Origin: Sulfurimonas sp.
Lineage (GTDB): Bacteria; Campylobacterota; Campylobacteria; Campylobacterales; Sulfurimonadaceae
DNA length: 64,000 nt
NCBI RefSeq assembly: GCF_023228785.1
Contig: NZ_JALOAN010000005.1
Location: 1 to 64,000, forward strand
Direction of reading: 5' to 3'
Position numbers and translations under genes: made by a program. The notes below the pieces were generated by a model that saw nothing but the letters and a program-made list of their open reading frames with translations, did not search any database and was not told the DNA's origin. Positions 8,862 to 17,107 of this stretch are shown piece by piece. Position 1 is the first letter of the stretch. Every line of letters begins with the position of its first letter.

Positions 8862-9263
8862 ATGAATAATTTTACAGATGAACTAAGAAGACACAACTTA
8901 AAAGCAACTCCTCAAAGATTGGCAATAAGTAGTGCGCTTCATAATTATGGACATATAAACATAGACAAACTCTACGAGATGATGCTAAGTAAGTTTTCTT
9001 CCATCTCCTTAGCTACCATATACAAAAATATAAATTTAATGCTTGAAAACTCTTATATACAAGAGGTTAAAATACCTCAAAACAAGACAGTTTATGAGTT
9101 AACTAAAAGCTCCCATTCTCACTTGGTTTGTGTAGATTGTAAGTCGGTTGAGGATGTAAGTGTAGATGTAGATGAAATTGTCAACAAACTTAATTTAGAC
9201 GACACTTTTTTGATATCAAAAGCAGATCTAGTTATCTCTGGTGTTTGCAAAAACTGTAATTGA
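8862..9263 (+). CDS. perR: Fur-family metalloregulator, PerR-like
   Basis: This 133-residue protein has an N-terminal winged helix (LKATPQRLAISSALHNYGHINIDKLY, recognition helix SLATIYKNINLM) and a C-terminal dimerisation domain with HSHLVCVDC and GVCKNC, a pair of CxxC motifs for structural zinc. PerR rather than Fur is inferred from the divergent peroxide-reductase gene and the short length. It would repress peroxide-defence genes until its metal site is oxidised. I chose the ATG at 8862; a GTG at 8847 in the same frame overlaps the -10 box. Zur or Fur remain possible. Confidence 0.75.
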   Translation: MNNFTDELRRHNLKATPQRLAISSALHNYGHINIDKLYEMMLSKFSSISLATIYKNINLMLENSYIQEVKIPQNKTVYELTKSSHSHLVCVDCKSVEDVSVDVDEIVNKLNLDDTFLISKADLVISGVCKNCN

Positions 9264-9276
9264 ACCTTCTGATTAA

Positions 9277-9408
9277 TCTATAAACTAGATTCCGTGTCAA
9301 GCACGGAATGACGGACGCGCGTCATCCTGAACAAACAAAACGTCATCCTGAACAAACAAAACGTCATCCTGAACAAACAAAACGTCATCCTGAACTTGAT
9401 TCAGGATC
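9277..9408. repeat. Head-to-head pair of REP-like palindromes with internal 21-bp tandem triplication
   Basis: Two 21-bp palindromes with 8-bp arms face each other. One at 9289-9309 has arm ATTCCGTG and loop TCAAG. The other at 9387-9407 has arm ATCCTGAA and loop CTTGA. Between them, three perfect copies of a 21-bp unit (starting at 9320, 9341 and 9362) repeat the head and left arm of the second palindrome plus an A-rich tail. The copy at 53.6 kb has the same layout, inverted, without the triplication. The rest of the 265-bp spacer holds only the prs promoter. A 60-codon ORF across it is not a gene. Confidence 0.85.
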
Positions 9409-9485
9409 CAACTTGATAATTGTTCAGAACATTCAATTAGGAATTTTTCAATTTTTTATATATTTTAACAACTCCTCAGAACTCT

Positions 9486-9496
9486 TATAATATAAT
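9486..9496 (+). promoter_or_regulatory. Twin -10 boxes upstream of prs
   Basis: Two overlapping TATAAT hexamers (9486-9491 and 9491-9496) lie about 35 bp before the prs start codon. A GAAGGAAT ribosome binding site precedes the ATG at 9529. Confidence 0.55.
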
Positions 9497-9528
9497 CGCG
9501 TAAATCAATTTTCCAAAGAAGGAATAGT

Positions 9529-10455
9529 ATGCGTGGTTATAAAATTTTTGCTGGTTCTGCGAGCATAGAATTTGCAAAAGAAATTTGTCAGGTTTTAAAT
9601 GTTCCACTAGCAAAAGCTGAAACAAAAAGATTTAGTGATGGTGAGATCTCAGTTCAAATAGCTGAGAGTGTTCGTGGTCGTGATGTATTTATTGTGCAAA
9701 GTACAGGTGCTCCATCAAATGATAACTTGATGGAACTTCTTATTATGACGGACGCACTTAGAAGATCTAGTGCATCAAGCATCACAGCAGTTGTTCCTTA
9801 CTATGGTTATGCAAGACAAGACAGAAAAGCTGCACCTCGTGTGCCAATCACTGCAAGACTTGTTGCAGATCTATACGAGGAAGTTGGGATAGATAGAGTT
9901 ATAACTATCGACCTTCACGCTGGTCAGATACAAGGTTTCTTTAACATCCCAGTTGATAACCTCTATGGATCTATCACATTTGAGACCTACATTAAAAGTA
10001 AAAATCTTAAAAATCCAATCATTGCATCTCCAGATATAGGTGGCGTTGCTCGTGCTAGATACTTTGCAAAAAGAATGGATCTAGAGATGGTTATAGTAGA
10101 TAAGCGTCGTGAAACTGCAAACGAGAGCGAAGTTATGAATATCATAGGCGATGTAGAAGGCTACGACGTTATTATGATTGATGATATGGTTGACACTGCT
10201 GGAACTATGGTAAAAGCTGCAACTGCACTTAAAAACAAGGGTGCAACTTCTGTTATGGCTTGTGCTACTCATGCAGTTTTAAGTGGTAATGCTTATGAGA
10301 ACTTAAACAATGGCGAACTAGATGAGCTAATAGTTACAAATACCTTAGTCTCAAAACCTCACAAAAAGATAAAAGTGCTTACAGTTGCACCTCTTTTTGC
10401 TGAAGTAATCCGCCGTGTTTATCATAATGAGAGTGTAAACTCACTATTTGCATAA
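9529..10455 (+). CDS. prs: Ribose-phosphate pyrophosphokinase (PRPP synthetase)
   Basis: This cytoplasmic enzyme makes PRPP from ribose 5-phosphate and ATP for nucleotide, His and Trp synthesis. The 308 residues show the class I pattern: FAGSASIEFAKEICQ, FSDGEISVQIAESVRGRDVF, the ATP/Mg region PYYGYARQDRK, and the PRPP-binding loop IMIDDMVDTAGTMVKAA. Length is normal for the family. It is followed 30 bp later by lepA and may be co-transcribed with it. Confidence 0.97.
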   Translation: MRGYKIFAGSASIEFAKEICQVLNVPLAKAETKRFSDGEISVQIAESVRGRDVFIVQSTGAPSNDNLMELLIMTDALRRSSASSITAVVPYYGYARQDRKAAPRVPITARLVADLYEEVGIDRVITIDLHAGQIQGFFNIPVDNLYGSITFETYIKSKNLKNPIIASPDIGGVARARYFAKRMDLEMVIVDKRRETANESEVMNIIGDVEGYDVIMIDDMVDTAGTMVKAATALKNKGATSVMACATHAVLSGNAYENLNNGELDELIVTNTLVSKPHKKIKVLTVAPLFAEVIRRVYHNESVNSLFA

Positions 10456-10485
10456 AAGTAAAAATTCTCACAAGGGATAACAACA

Positions 10486-12276
10486 TTGAAAAACATTAGA
10501 AATTTCTCTATCATCGCTCATATAGACCACGGTAAAAGCACTTTAGCAGATCGCATTATTCAAGAGTGTGGAAGTGTTAGCCAAAGAGAGTTAAAGACTC
10601 AGATGATGGACACTATGGACATAGAGCAAGAGCGTGGAATCACCATCAAAGCTCAAAGTGTTAGACTCGACTATGTAAAAGATGGCGAGCACTATATCCT
10701 AAACCTCATAGATACTCCTGGCCATGTTGATTTTTCTTATGAAGTTAGTAAGTCTTTAGCATCTAGTGATGGTGCTCTGCTTATCGTTGATGCCGCACAA
10801 GGCGTTGAAGCTCAAACTATTGCAAATGTCTACTTAGCACTTGATAACAACCTAGAACTTATCCCAGTTATAAACAAGATAGACTTACCAGCAGCTGATC
10901 CCATAAAAGTAGCAGAAGAGATAGAGACAAGTATCGGCATTGATGCAACTGATGCTTGTTTAGTTTCAGCTAAGACTGGAGTTGGGATCCGTGAGCTCAT
11001 TGACGCTATAGTTGAGCGTATCCCAGCACCAAAGGGAGATCCAGACGCTACTACAAAAGCCATCATTTATGACTCTTGGTTTGACCAATATCTAGGTGCT
11101 TTAGCACTTGTTCGTGTTTTTGATGGAGAGATAAAAAAAGGTCAAATCATTAAGCTTATGAGTAATGGCGAAGAACACCAAGTTTTAGACTTAATGTATC
11201 CACATCCACTAAAAAAAGCAAAAACATTAGCTATAAAAAGTGGAGAGATTGGCATTGTTGTTCTTGGTCTAAAAGAAGTTAGTGTTGTCAATGTTGGCGA
11301 CACTATAACTGATGCAAAAAACCCTACAAGTGAGCCCGTTGTAACTTATGAACCTGCAAAACCTTTTGTTTTTGCAGGACTTTACCCTATAGATACAGAC
11401 AAGTTCGAAGATATGCGTGATGCCTTGCAAAAACTAAAACTAAACGATAGCTCACTCTCTTATGAACCTGAAACTTCCATAGCACTAGGCTTTGGTTTTA
11501 GAGTTGGATTTTTAGGAATGCTTCATATGGAAGTTGTAAAAGAGAGACTTGAACGAGAGTTTGACCTAGATCTCATTGCAACTGCTCCATCTGTTATCTA
11601 TCATGTTTATCTTAACAATGGCAATCTAGTAGAGGTGCAAAACCCATCAGAACTCCCAGAAGTAAACCACATAGATCGCATAGAAGAGCCTTATGTAAAA
11701 GCTACAGTTATCACTCCATCTGAATATCTTGGCAATATCATGACTCTTCTTATCTCAAAAAGAGGGATGCAAGAGAAGATGACTTATCTAAATGAAGATA
11801 GAGTTATGCTTGAGTACTCGCTTCCAATGAATGAGATCATAGTTGATTTTTATGACAAACTAAAGTCGATATCAAAAGGTTATGCTTCTTTTGATTACGA
11901 GCCTACTGAGTTTAAAGAGGGAGATCTTGTAAAGTTAGATGTAAAAGTTGCTGGCGAAGTGGTAGATGCTCTTAGTATTATAGTTCCAAAAACATCTGCT
12001 TTATCTCGCGGTAGAATTCTTGTTAAAAACATGAAAGAGCTTATCCCTCGCCAACTCTTTGAAGTTGCAGTTCAAGCCTCTCTTGGCAATCAAGTTATAG
12101 CTCGTGAGACTGTAAAATCTATGGGTAAAAATGTGACCGCTAAGTGTTATGGTGGAGATATTACAAGAAAAAGAAAGCTACTAGAGAAACAAAAAGCTGG
12201 TAAAAAAAGAATGAAGTCTATCGGAAAAGTACAGCTTCCTCAAGAAGCATTTATGTCCGTTTTAAAGATGGATTAA
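10486..12276 (+). CDS. lepA: Elongation factor 4 (back-translocating GTPase LepA)
   Basis: A translational GTPase that acts on stalled or mis-set ribosomes. The 596 residues start at a TTG (10486) with AAGGG upstream; no nearby ATG fits the conserved N-terminus [20 protein letters not shown] motifs are all present: HIDHGKST (P-loop), DTPGH, and NKIDLP. The C-terminal LepA-specific domain ([22 protein letters not shown]) is intact. comF starts five bases after its stop. Confidence 0.97.
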   Translation: MKNIRNFSIIAHIDHGKSTLADRIIQECGSVSQRELKTQMMDTMDIEQERGITIKAQSVRLDYVKDGEHYILNLIDTPGHVDFSYEVSKSLASSDGALLIVDAAQGVEAQTIANVYLALDNNLELIPVINKIDLPAADPIKVAEEIETSIGIDATDACLVSAKTGVGIRELIDAIVERIPAPKGDPDATTKAIIYDSWFDQYLGALALVRVFDGEIKKGQIIKLMSNGEEHQVLDLMYPHPLKKAKTLAIKSGEIGIVVLGLKEVSVVNVGDTITDAKNPTSEPVVTYEPAKPFVFAGLYPIDTDKFEDMRDALQKLKLNDSSLSYEPETSIALGFGFRVGFLGMLHMEVVKERLEREFDLDLIATAPSVIYHVYLNNGNLVEVQNPSELPEVNHIDRIEEPYVKATVITPSEYLGNIMTLLISKRGMQEKMTYLNEDRVMLEYSLPMNEIIVDFYDKLKSISKGYASFDYEPTEFKEGDLVKLDVKVAGEVVDALSIIVPKTSALSRGRILVKNMKELIPRQLFEVAVQASLGNQVIARETVKSMGKNVTAKCYGGDITRKRKLLEKQKAGKKRMKSIGKVQLPQEAFMSVLKMD

Positions 12277-12281
12277 AATCC

Positions 12282-12857
12282 ATGAGGTGCTTGTTGTGTG
12301 AGAGCGTGTCTTTCTCACACATCTGCGACTCCTGCCAAATAATATTTCTAACGCCTAGCATCTATAGACGAAAAATCCTTAACAATATCGAAGTTATCTC
12401 TTTTTACAAATACAAAGATATCAAAAATCTTCTTCACACAAAACATACAGATCTAGGTTACTATATTTACTCTATTATGGCGAGAAACTCTTTTAAAAAG
12501 TTTGCAACATCATTTCTTTATGAAAGTAAAATAAGTGCAATAGCCATTGATGATAAAACAAACAGCGGTTACTCTCATACAGCCATACTAAACAAACAAC
12601 TTAGTTCTAAAAGCATTCTGCCTGAGTTTGCAAAACTAAGAGCTAAAAACGATATCTCTTACTCAGGAAAAGGCAAAGAGTTTAGAATGATGAATCCAAG
12701 AGACTTTAGCTTTAAAAAACCAAAATACAAAGAGATCATACTTGTAGATGACATCATCACAACAGGCTCTACTCTATCTCAAGCCATTACAAGCATAAGT
12801 AGAGAGAATTACACTCCTCTTTTTTGCCTAACTCTCGCAGATGCAAGTGTTAAGTAA
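12282..12857 (+). CDS. ComF-family phosphoribosyltransferase-like competence protein
   Basis: The 191 residues begin with a cysteine pair motif (CLLCES, then CDSC) forming a likely zinc site. They end with a type I phosphoribosyltransferase PRPP loop (IILVDDIITTGSTLSQAI). ComF proteins are needed for DNA uptake in naturally competent bacteria and bind other competence proteins. The gene sits five bases downstream of lepA, probably in the same transcript. dprA, another competence gene, lies at 34 kb, which supports natural transformation in this organism. Confidence 0.85.
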   Translation: MRCLLCESVSFSHICDSCQIIFLTPSIYRRKILNNIEVISFYKYKDIKNLLHTKHTDLGYYIYSIMARNSFKKFATSFLYESKISAIAIDDKTNSGYSHTAILNKQLSSKSILPEFAKLRAKNDISYSGKGKEFRMMNPRDFSFKKPKYKEIILVDDIITTGSTLSQAITSISRENYTPLFCLTLADASVK

Positions 12858-12915
12858 CTCAGCACAATATAAAGACTATTAAGCTAAGATTTAACAAATT
12901 ACATTAGGTTAACAG

Positions 12916-14772
12916 ATGAAATTACTACTTTTAGTATCTTTTATATCTACCATTCTTTTTGCAAAAGAGATACTCTTAGATGACTTGCTAGGCGAGTATG
13001 AAAAATCGCAATCGCTCTATCATAAAACAAAACAAGAGAGTGCTGGAAATCTCATACTTTTTTCTCGTTCAGACTTAGATAAGATGCAAGCCTATACTTT
13101 AAATGATGTCTTAAAAACAATAAGAATGTTTAACTTAGAAGCCACAAGAACTGGAATGACAAACCTTACAAAAAGTGGAAGTAACCAATCCTCTTTTAAC
13201 TCCGTAAAACTCTTTATAAATTCACACGAGTTAAACTCTGCAACCCTAGGAGACGCACTTACTCAATATGGCAAGATGAGCCTCTACTTTATAGACCACA
13301 TAGAGATCTACCAGATGGGAAACTCAGTTGTGTTTGGAAATGAACCTGGGAGTATGGTTATAAAACTCTATACAAAAGAGCCGTCTCGTGAAAATGCCAC
13401 CTCTATGCAAACTTCTATAGATACAAGAGGTAGTTTAACCTTGCGAGCTATAGATGCAAGAGAGTTTGATGAATACTCATATTTAGCTAACTTTGATGTT
13501 AGCAAAAACAACTATAAAACTTATAATGCACATGGATATAACTTATCTCGTGATGGACAAAGAGGTCAAGTCTATGCAAAGTTTTCAAAAAAAGAGAGTT
13601 TTGATATAGAATTTGGAGCAACAAAAGAGAGATATGACTCTTTTTCTGGCTTAGGAAATGCTCCTCTTGATGGACACACTGATGCAACAAACATATATCT
13701 TCAAGCTACTAAGCATTTTGATAAAGATCTAAACTTCATAGTTAGTTTATCTCATGAAAACCTAGAAGTTATAAATAGAGATGCCATAGCTATTCCAACA
13801 GCTGACATGCCACAACCAAAACAAGTTGATGTAGATATTGGAAGTCATATTATAAGTGCTATTTTAGAAAAAAGATTTATCTATAAAAACAATGACCTCT
13901 TTGTTGGTGCCCATATAAAACATCAGAAATTTGAGATAGATGACTACAGAAGAGATGGTGTTAGTGTAGATAAAAACTGGGGACCTACGCAAAGAGACAT
14001 CTTTATGGCTTATATAGAAAATCTTTACAATATAAATGAAGATAACCTTATAACAGTAAGTGCAAAGCTAGATAGATATGTAAACAAAAATGCCACTTCA
14101 TCAACTGAACATATACTCAGACTTGGATATGTTGCTCTTATAGAGGATAGTTGGACTTTCAAATTATTTGCAATGAAAAGCTATGTATATCCAACTTTTA
14201 GACAAACAACCTTTTCTCCATACTTCAATATAAATCCAGATCTAGAGAGTATAAAAAACAAAATTTACTCAGCAGAACTTACTTATAAACATAATAAAAA
14301 CACTATAACAGTAAGCGCGGGAGAGGGTCGAGCAAAAAATGCAATAGTTTTTAATCCAATGCTAAAAAAATATGTTAACAAAGATGAAACTGGATCTTTT
14401 CAAAGAGCATATGTAAGATTTACACATAACTTTGATATCAACAATAAAATAACTCTAGAGTATTTTAAAGTTTTTCAAGATAAATATTTAAGTTCAGATC
14501 AAGGCGGACTAATACAACTCTTTAATAAAGTAGGCAAACTTGATATATATAATGAACTAGTATATAGATCAGATTATGATTCTGCATTTGGCGTAAAAAT
14601 GGCAGCTGGATATGACTATACTTTAGGTATAACTTACCCAGTAAACAAAAAACTTGACTTAAAGCTAAAGGGAGAAAATCTACTTGGCAAGGCTCATGAA
14701 GTGAAGATAAATGGGGTTGATGTTCCTCTTATAGAAAGACGAGGACTACTAACTATGGAGTACACTTTTTAA
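12916..14772 (+). CDS. TonB-dependent-receptor-like outer membrane protein
   Basis: The 618 residues have a signal peptide (1-16) and a plug-like domain at about 45-155 (FSRSDLDKMQAYTLNDVLKTI; VKLFINSHELNS; YFIDHIEIYQMGNSVVFG). A long beta-barrel region follows, ending in an aromatic residue (MEYTF), the usual outer-membrane insertion signal. No clear TonB box is visible after the signal peptide. Its stop codon overlaps the next start by one base, and that gene overlaps a membrane GGDEF-EAL protein. The receptor may therefore sense a ligand and signal inward rather than, or as well as, import it. The ligand is unknown. Confidence 0.75.
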   Translation: MKLLLLVSFISTILFAKEILLDDLLGEYEKSQSLYHKTKQESAGNLILFSRSDLDKMQAYTLNDVLKTIRMFNLEATRTGMTNLTKSGSNQSSFNSVKLFINSHELNSATLGDALTQYGKMSLYFIDHIEIYQMGNSVVFGNEPGSMVIKLYTKEPSRENATSMQTSIDTRGSLTLRAIDAREFDEYSYLANFDVSKNNYKTYNAHGYNLSRDGQRGQVYAKFSKKESFDIEFGATKERYDSFSGLGNAPLDGHTDATNIYLQATKHFDKDLNFIVSLSHENLEVINRDAIAIPTADMPQPKQVDVDIGSHIISAILEKRFIYKNNDLFVGAHIKHQKFEIDDYRRDGVSVDKNWGPTQRDIFMAYIENLYNINEDNLITVSAKLDRYVNKNATSSTEHILRLGYVALIEDSWTFKLFAMKSYVYPTFRQTTFSPYFNINPDLESIKNKIYSAELTYKHNKNTITVSAGEGRAKNAIVFNPMLKKYVNKDETGSFQRAYVRFTHNFDINNKITLEYFKVFQDKYLSSDQGGLIQLFNKVGKLDIYNELVYRSDYDSAFGVKMAAGYDYTLGITYPVNKKLDLKLKGENLLGKAHEVKINGVDVPLIERRGLLTMEYTF

Positions 14773-15203
14773 TGAAAGCATTTATCATAATACTTCTTTT
14801 ATCACTTTCATCCTTTGCTTCAGATTCTTCTCTTAATTTGCAAGTAAAAATCTTAGAAAAAATCATAAGTGAAATTTCTATAAATAAAGAAAAAATAATT
14901 TGGAGTGATAACAAAGAGATCTCTAAAGCGATTGAAAACCATAAGTTGCTACAGACAACGCCAAACTGCAAAAAAGCAACGATAATGATACTTCAAGATA
15001 AAAACAATCTTCCAAAAGAGTGTTCTCACTGTGCTATTTTTGTTTTAGACTATGCACTTTTATCTCAAGTTCAAAAAAGTTTTGGTGCGTTTTTTTGGAA
15101 AAAAGGAAGACCAAATATAGTTATACTAAAGTCAAGGTTAAAGAGTCTTCTTATCCAAGCTTCAAGTGATCTGGATCCTTATTTAGAAGAGAAAGTATGG
15201 TAA
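14772..15203 (+). CDS. Small periplasmic protein of unknown function linking receptor and GGDEF-EAL protein
   Basis: The 143 residues have a clear signal peptide (1-16, ending SSFAS). The mature part is a small alpha/beta protein with three cysteines (NCKK and CSHC) and a GAFFWKKGRPNIVILKSRL segment. Not recognised with confidence. Its size, location and gene order resemble YfiR, the periplasmic repressor of the diguanylate cyclase YfiN, but the sequence match is weak. It overlaps its neighbours by one and seven bases, so all three are translationally coupled. Confidence 0.6.
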   Translation: MKAFIIILLLSLSSFASDSSLNLQVKILEKIISEISINKEKIIWSDNKEISKAIENHKLLQTTPNCKKATIMILQDKNNLPKECSHCAIFVLDYALLSQVQKSFGAFFWKKGRPNIVILKSRLKSLLIQASSDLDPYLEEKVW

Positions 15204-17107
15204 AAGCAAAAGAATTTTTTCTATTTTTAATGCTCTTTATCTTAGGAGTCTTTTTTATCTATATCTATTTTTTTATAAAAGAGACTCAAGAAGAGATATT
15301 TGTAAAGATGCAAAAAAACAAAATAGAAGATGTATCATTTATCTTAAAAAACATAGAAGAAACACTAGTAACAAAGAACTCTATTTTTAGTGAAGAAGAT
15401 CTTGTCTCTTATCTATCAAACAAACATAACAGAACTAATTATGAAGAGATGATAGCTCTGTTTATAACTCCTAATATAAAATACATATATCTACTACACA
15501 AAGATCCTGAGAATAGATTTAGATTTTTACTAGATGCTTCAAAAGAAGACAAGGCAAACTTTTACCAAAAATTTGATGTTTTTAACCAAGAGTATGAGCT
15601 TGTTTATAAAACTCTTAAACCTCAAATCATACAGCAACAAAAGATGCAAAATCTTTATCTAACTTATCTCTACCCAATAAAAAGTTCAAATGAAATCATA
15701 GGGATATTGAGCGTTGATATTACAAGTAACATTCAATCAGAAATTTTAGAGTTACTAAAACCTTTAGAGACTTTTTTTGTAATTTTAATCATCTTTATAT
15801 TTTTGTTAATGCTTATGACTATTATGCAAGTTTTTCACTACTTTATAACTAGAAAAAAAATCTTTACAGACCCTCTAACGCAAGTTTATAACCGTAACTA
15901 TCTTCAGGAGATAACTCCACGACTAAACTTAAACAACTACTCGCTTGCGATGATAGATCTAGATCACTTTAAAGTTATAAATGATATTTATGGGCATAAG
16001 GCTGGAGATGCCATACTTGCTAAGTGTAGTTTGATTATGAAAAGTTCTATCAGAGACAATGATATACTCCTTAGATATGGTGGTGAGGAGTTTATGCTCC
16101 TTCTATACAATCGTGATTCAAAAGATAATTTGAGTGAAATTTATGAGAGAATAAGAAAGAACATATCTTCTCATATCTTTACTTATGAAAAACACAAAAT
16201 AGAGATGCAAGTCTCTATAGGGGTGCATGAGTATCCAGCATCTGAGAAAAATCTAAATGAGGCGATAAAAGTAGCTGATAAAATGCTCTATATTGCAAAA
16301 AAAGAGGGAAGAAATAGAATTATTTACCACAAAGAAAGCTCTAAAACTACAGAAATTTCAAATTCAAAAGATATATACTTTGTAAAACAAGCCATAGAAG
16401 AAGATAGAGTTTTATGCTACTACCAACCCATCTATGAGTGCAGTTCTGGTGAGATCTTTAAGTATGAAGCACTTGTGAGGATCATAGACATAAATGGTCA
16501 AATTATCGCACCTATGCAGTTCCTACCAGAACTAAAACACACCAACATACACTATAAACTAACTAAAAGAATTCTCTCTTTGGTTTTTGATAAGTTTAAA
16601 GACTCCTCTCTTAGAGTCAGTATCAACATGAACTTTACAGATCTTATAAACAAAGACATAGAAGCCTCTCTTATAGATACTTTTTCATCAAACCCATCCT
16701 TAGCGTCTAGAGTTACCATAGAAGTTTTAGAGAGTGATGAGATACAAAACAGTGCTCTATTTAAAGAGAAAGTTAAACTACTTCATAGTTATGGAGCAAC
16801 TGTTTCTATTGATGATTTTGGAAGTGGTTATTCAAATTTTAAAAGTATTTTAGACATAGAAGCAAACTACTTAAAAATAGATGGCTCCCTTGTAAAAAAT
16901 ATCGCAACAAATGAAAAAGATTTTAAAGTAGTAAAAAGTATTATAGCTTTTGCAAAAGAGTCAAACATGATAGCCATAGCTGAGTTTGTTCACTCTAGCG
17001 AGGTTTACGACAAGTTGTCTGAGCTAGGAGTTGAGTATATGCAAGGTTACTTTATAGCTAAACCTTGCGAGCGACTCTTAAAGAGAAGTGAACTCTTTGA
17101 GAGTTAA
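15197..17107 (+). CDS. Membrane-bound GGDEF-EAL protein (c-di-GMP turnover)
   Basis: The 636 residues have a membrane segment at about 7-27, a periplasmic sensor domain (about 28-190) and a second membrane segment (about 192-215). A GGDEF domain follows with active-site GGEEF (295-299) and I-site RDND (286-289) at the canonical spacing. An EAL domain at about 390-630 has YEALVRI, SINMNF, IDDFGSGYS, KIDGSL and MQGYFIAKP. Both catalytic domains look intact, so it could make or break c-di-GMP depending on the periplasmic signal. It is the third gene of the receptor/periplasmic-protein operon, and its end overlaps the convergent AsmA-like gene by four bases. Confidence 0.9.
   Translation: MVKAKEFFLFLMLFILGVFFIYIYFFIKETQEEIFVKMQKNKIEDVSFILKNIEETLVTKNSIFSEEDLVSYLSNKHNRTNYEEMIALFITPNIKYIYLLHKDPENRFRFLLDASKEDKANFYQKFDVFNQEYELVYKTLKPQIIQQQKMQNLYLTYLYPIKSSNEIIGILSVDITSNIQSEILELLKPLETFFVILIIFIFLLMLMTIMQVFHYFITRKKIFTDPLTQVYNRNYLQEITPRLNLNNYSLAMIDLDHFKVINDIYGHKAGDAILAKCSLIMKSSIRDNDILLRYGGEEFMLLLYNRDSKDNLSEIYERIRKNISSHIFTYEKHKIEMQVSIGVHEYPASEKNLNEAIKVADKMLYIAKKEGRNRIIYHKESSKTTEISNSKDIYFVKQAIEEDRVLCYYQPIYECSSGEIFKYEALVRIIDINGQIIAPMQFLPELKHTNIHYKLTKRILSLVFDKFKDSSLRVSINMNFTDLINKDIEASLIDTFSSNPSLASRVTIEVLESDEIQNSALFKEKVKLLHSYGATVSIDDFGSGYSNFKSILDIEANYLKIDGSLVKNIATNEKDFKVVKSIIAFAKESNMIAIAEFVHSSEVYDKLSELGVEYMQGYFIAKPCERLLKRSELFES

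Noticed and set aside
9308..9490. 60-codon ORF with PEQTKRH repeats
   Set aside because: It is the translation of the 21-bp tandem repeat in the REP-like element.
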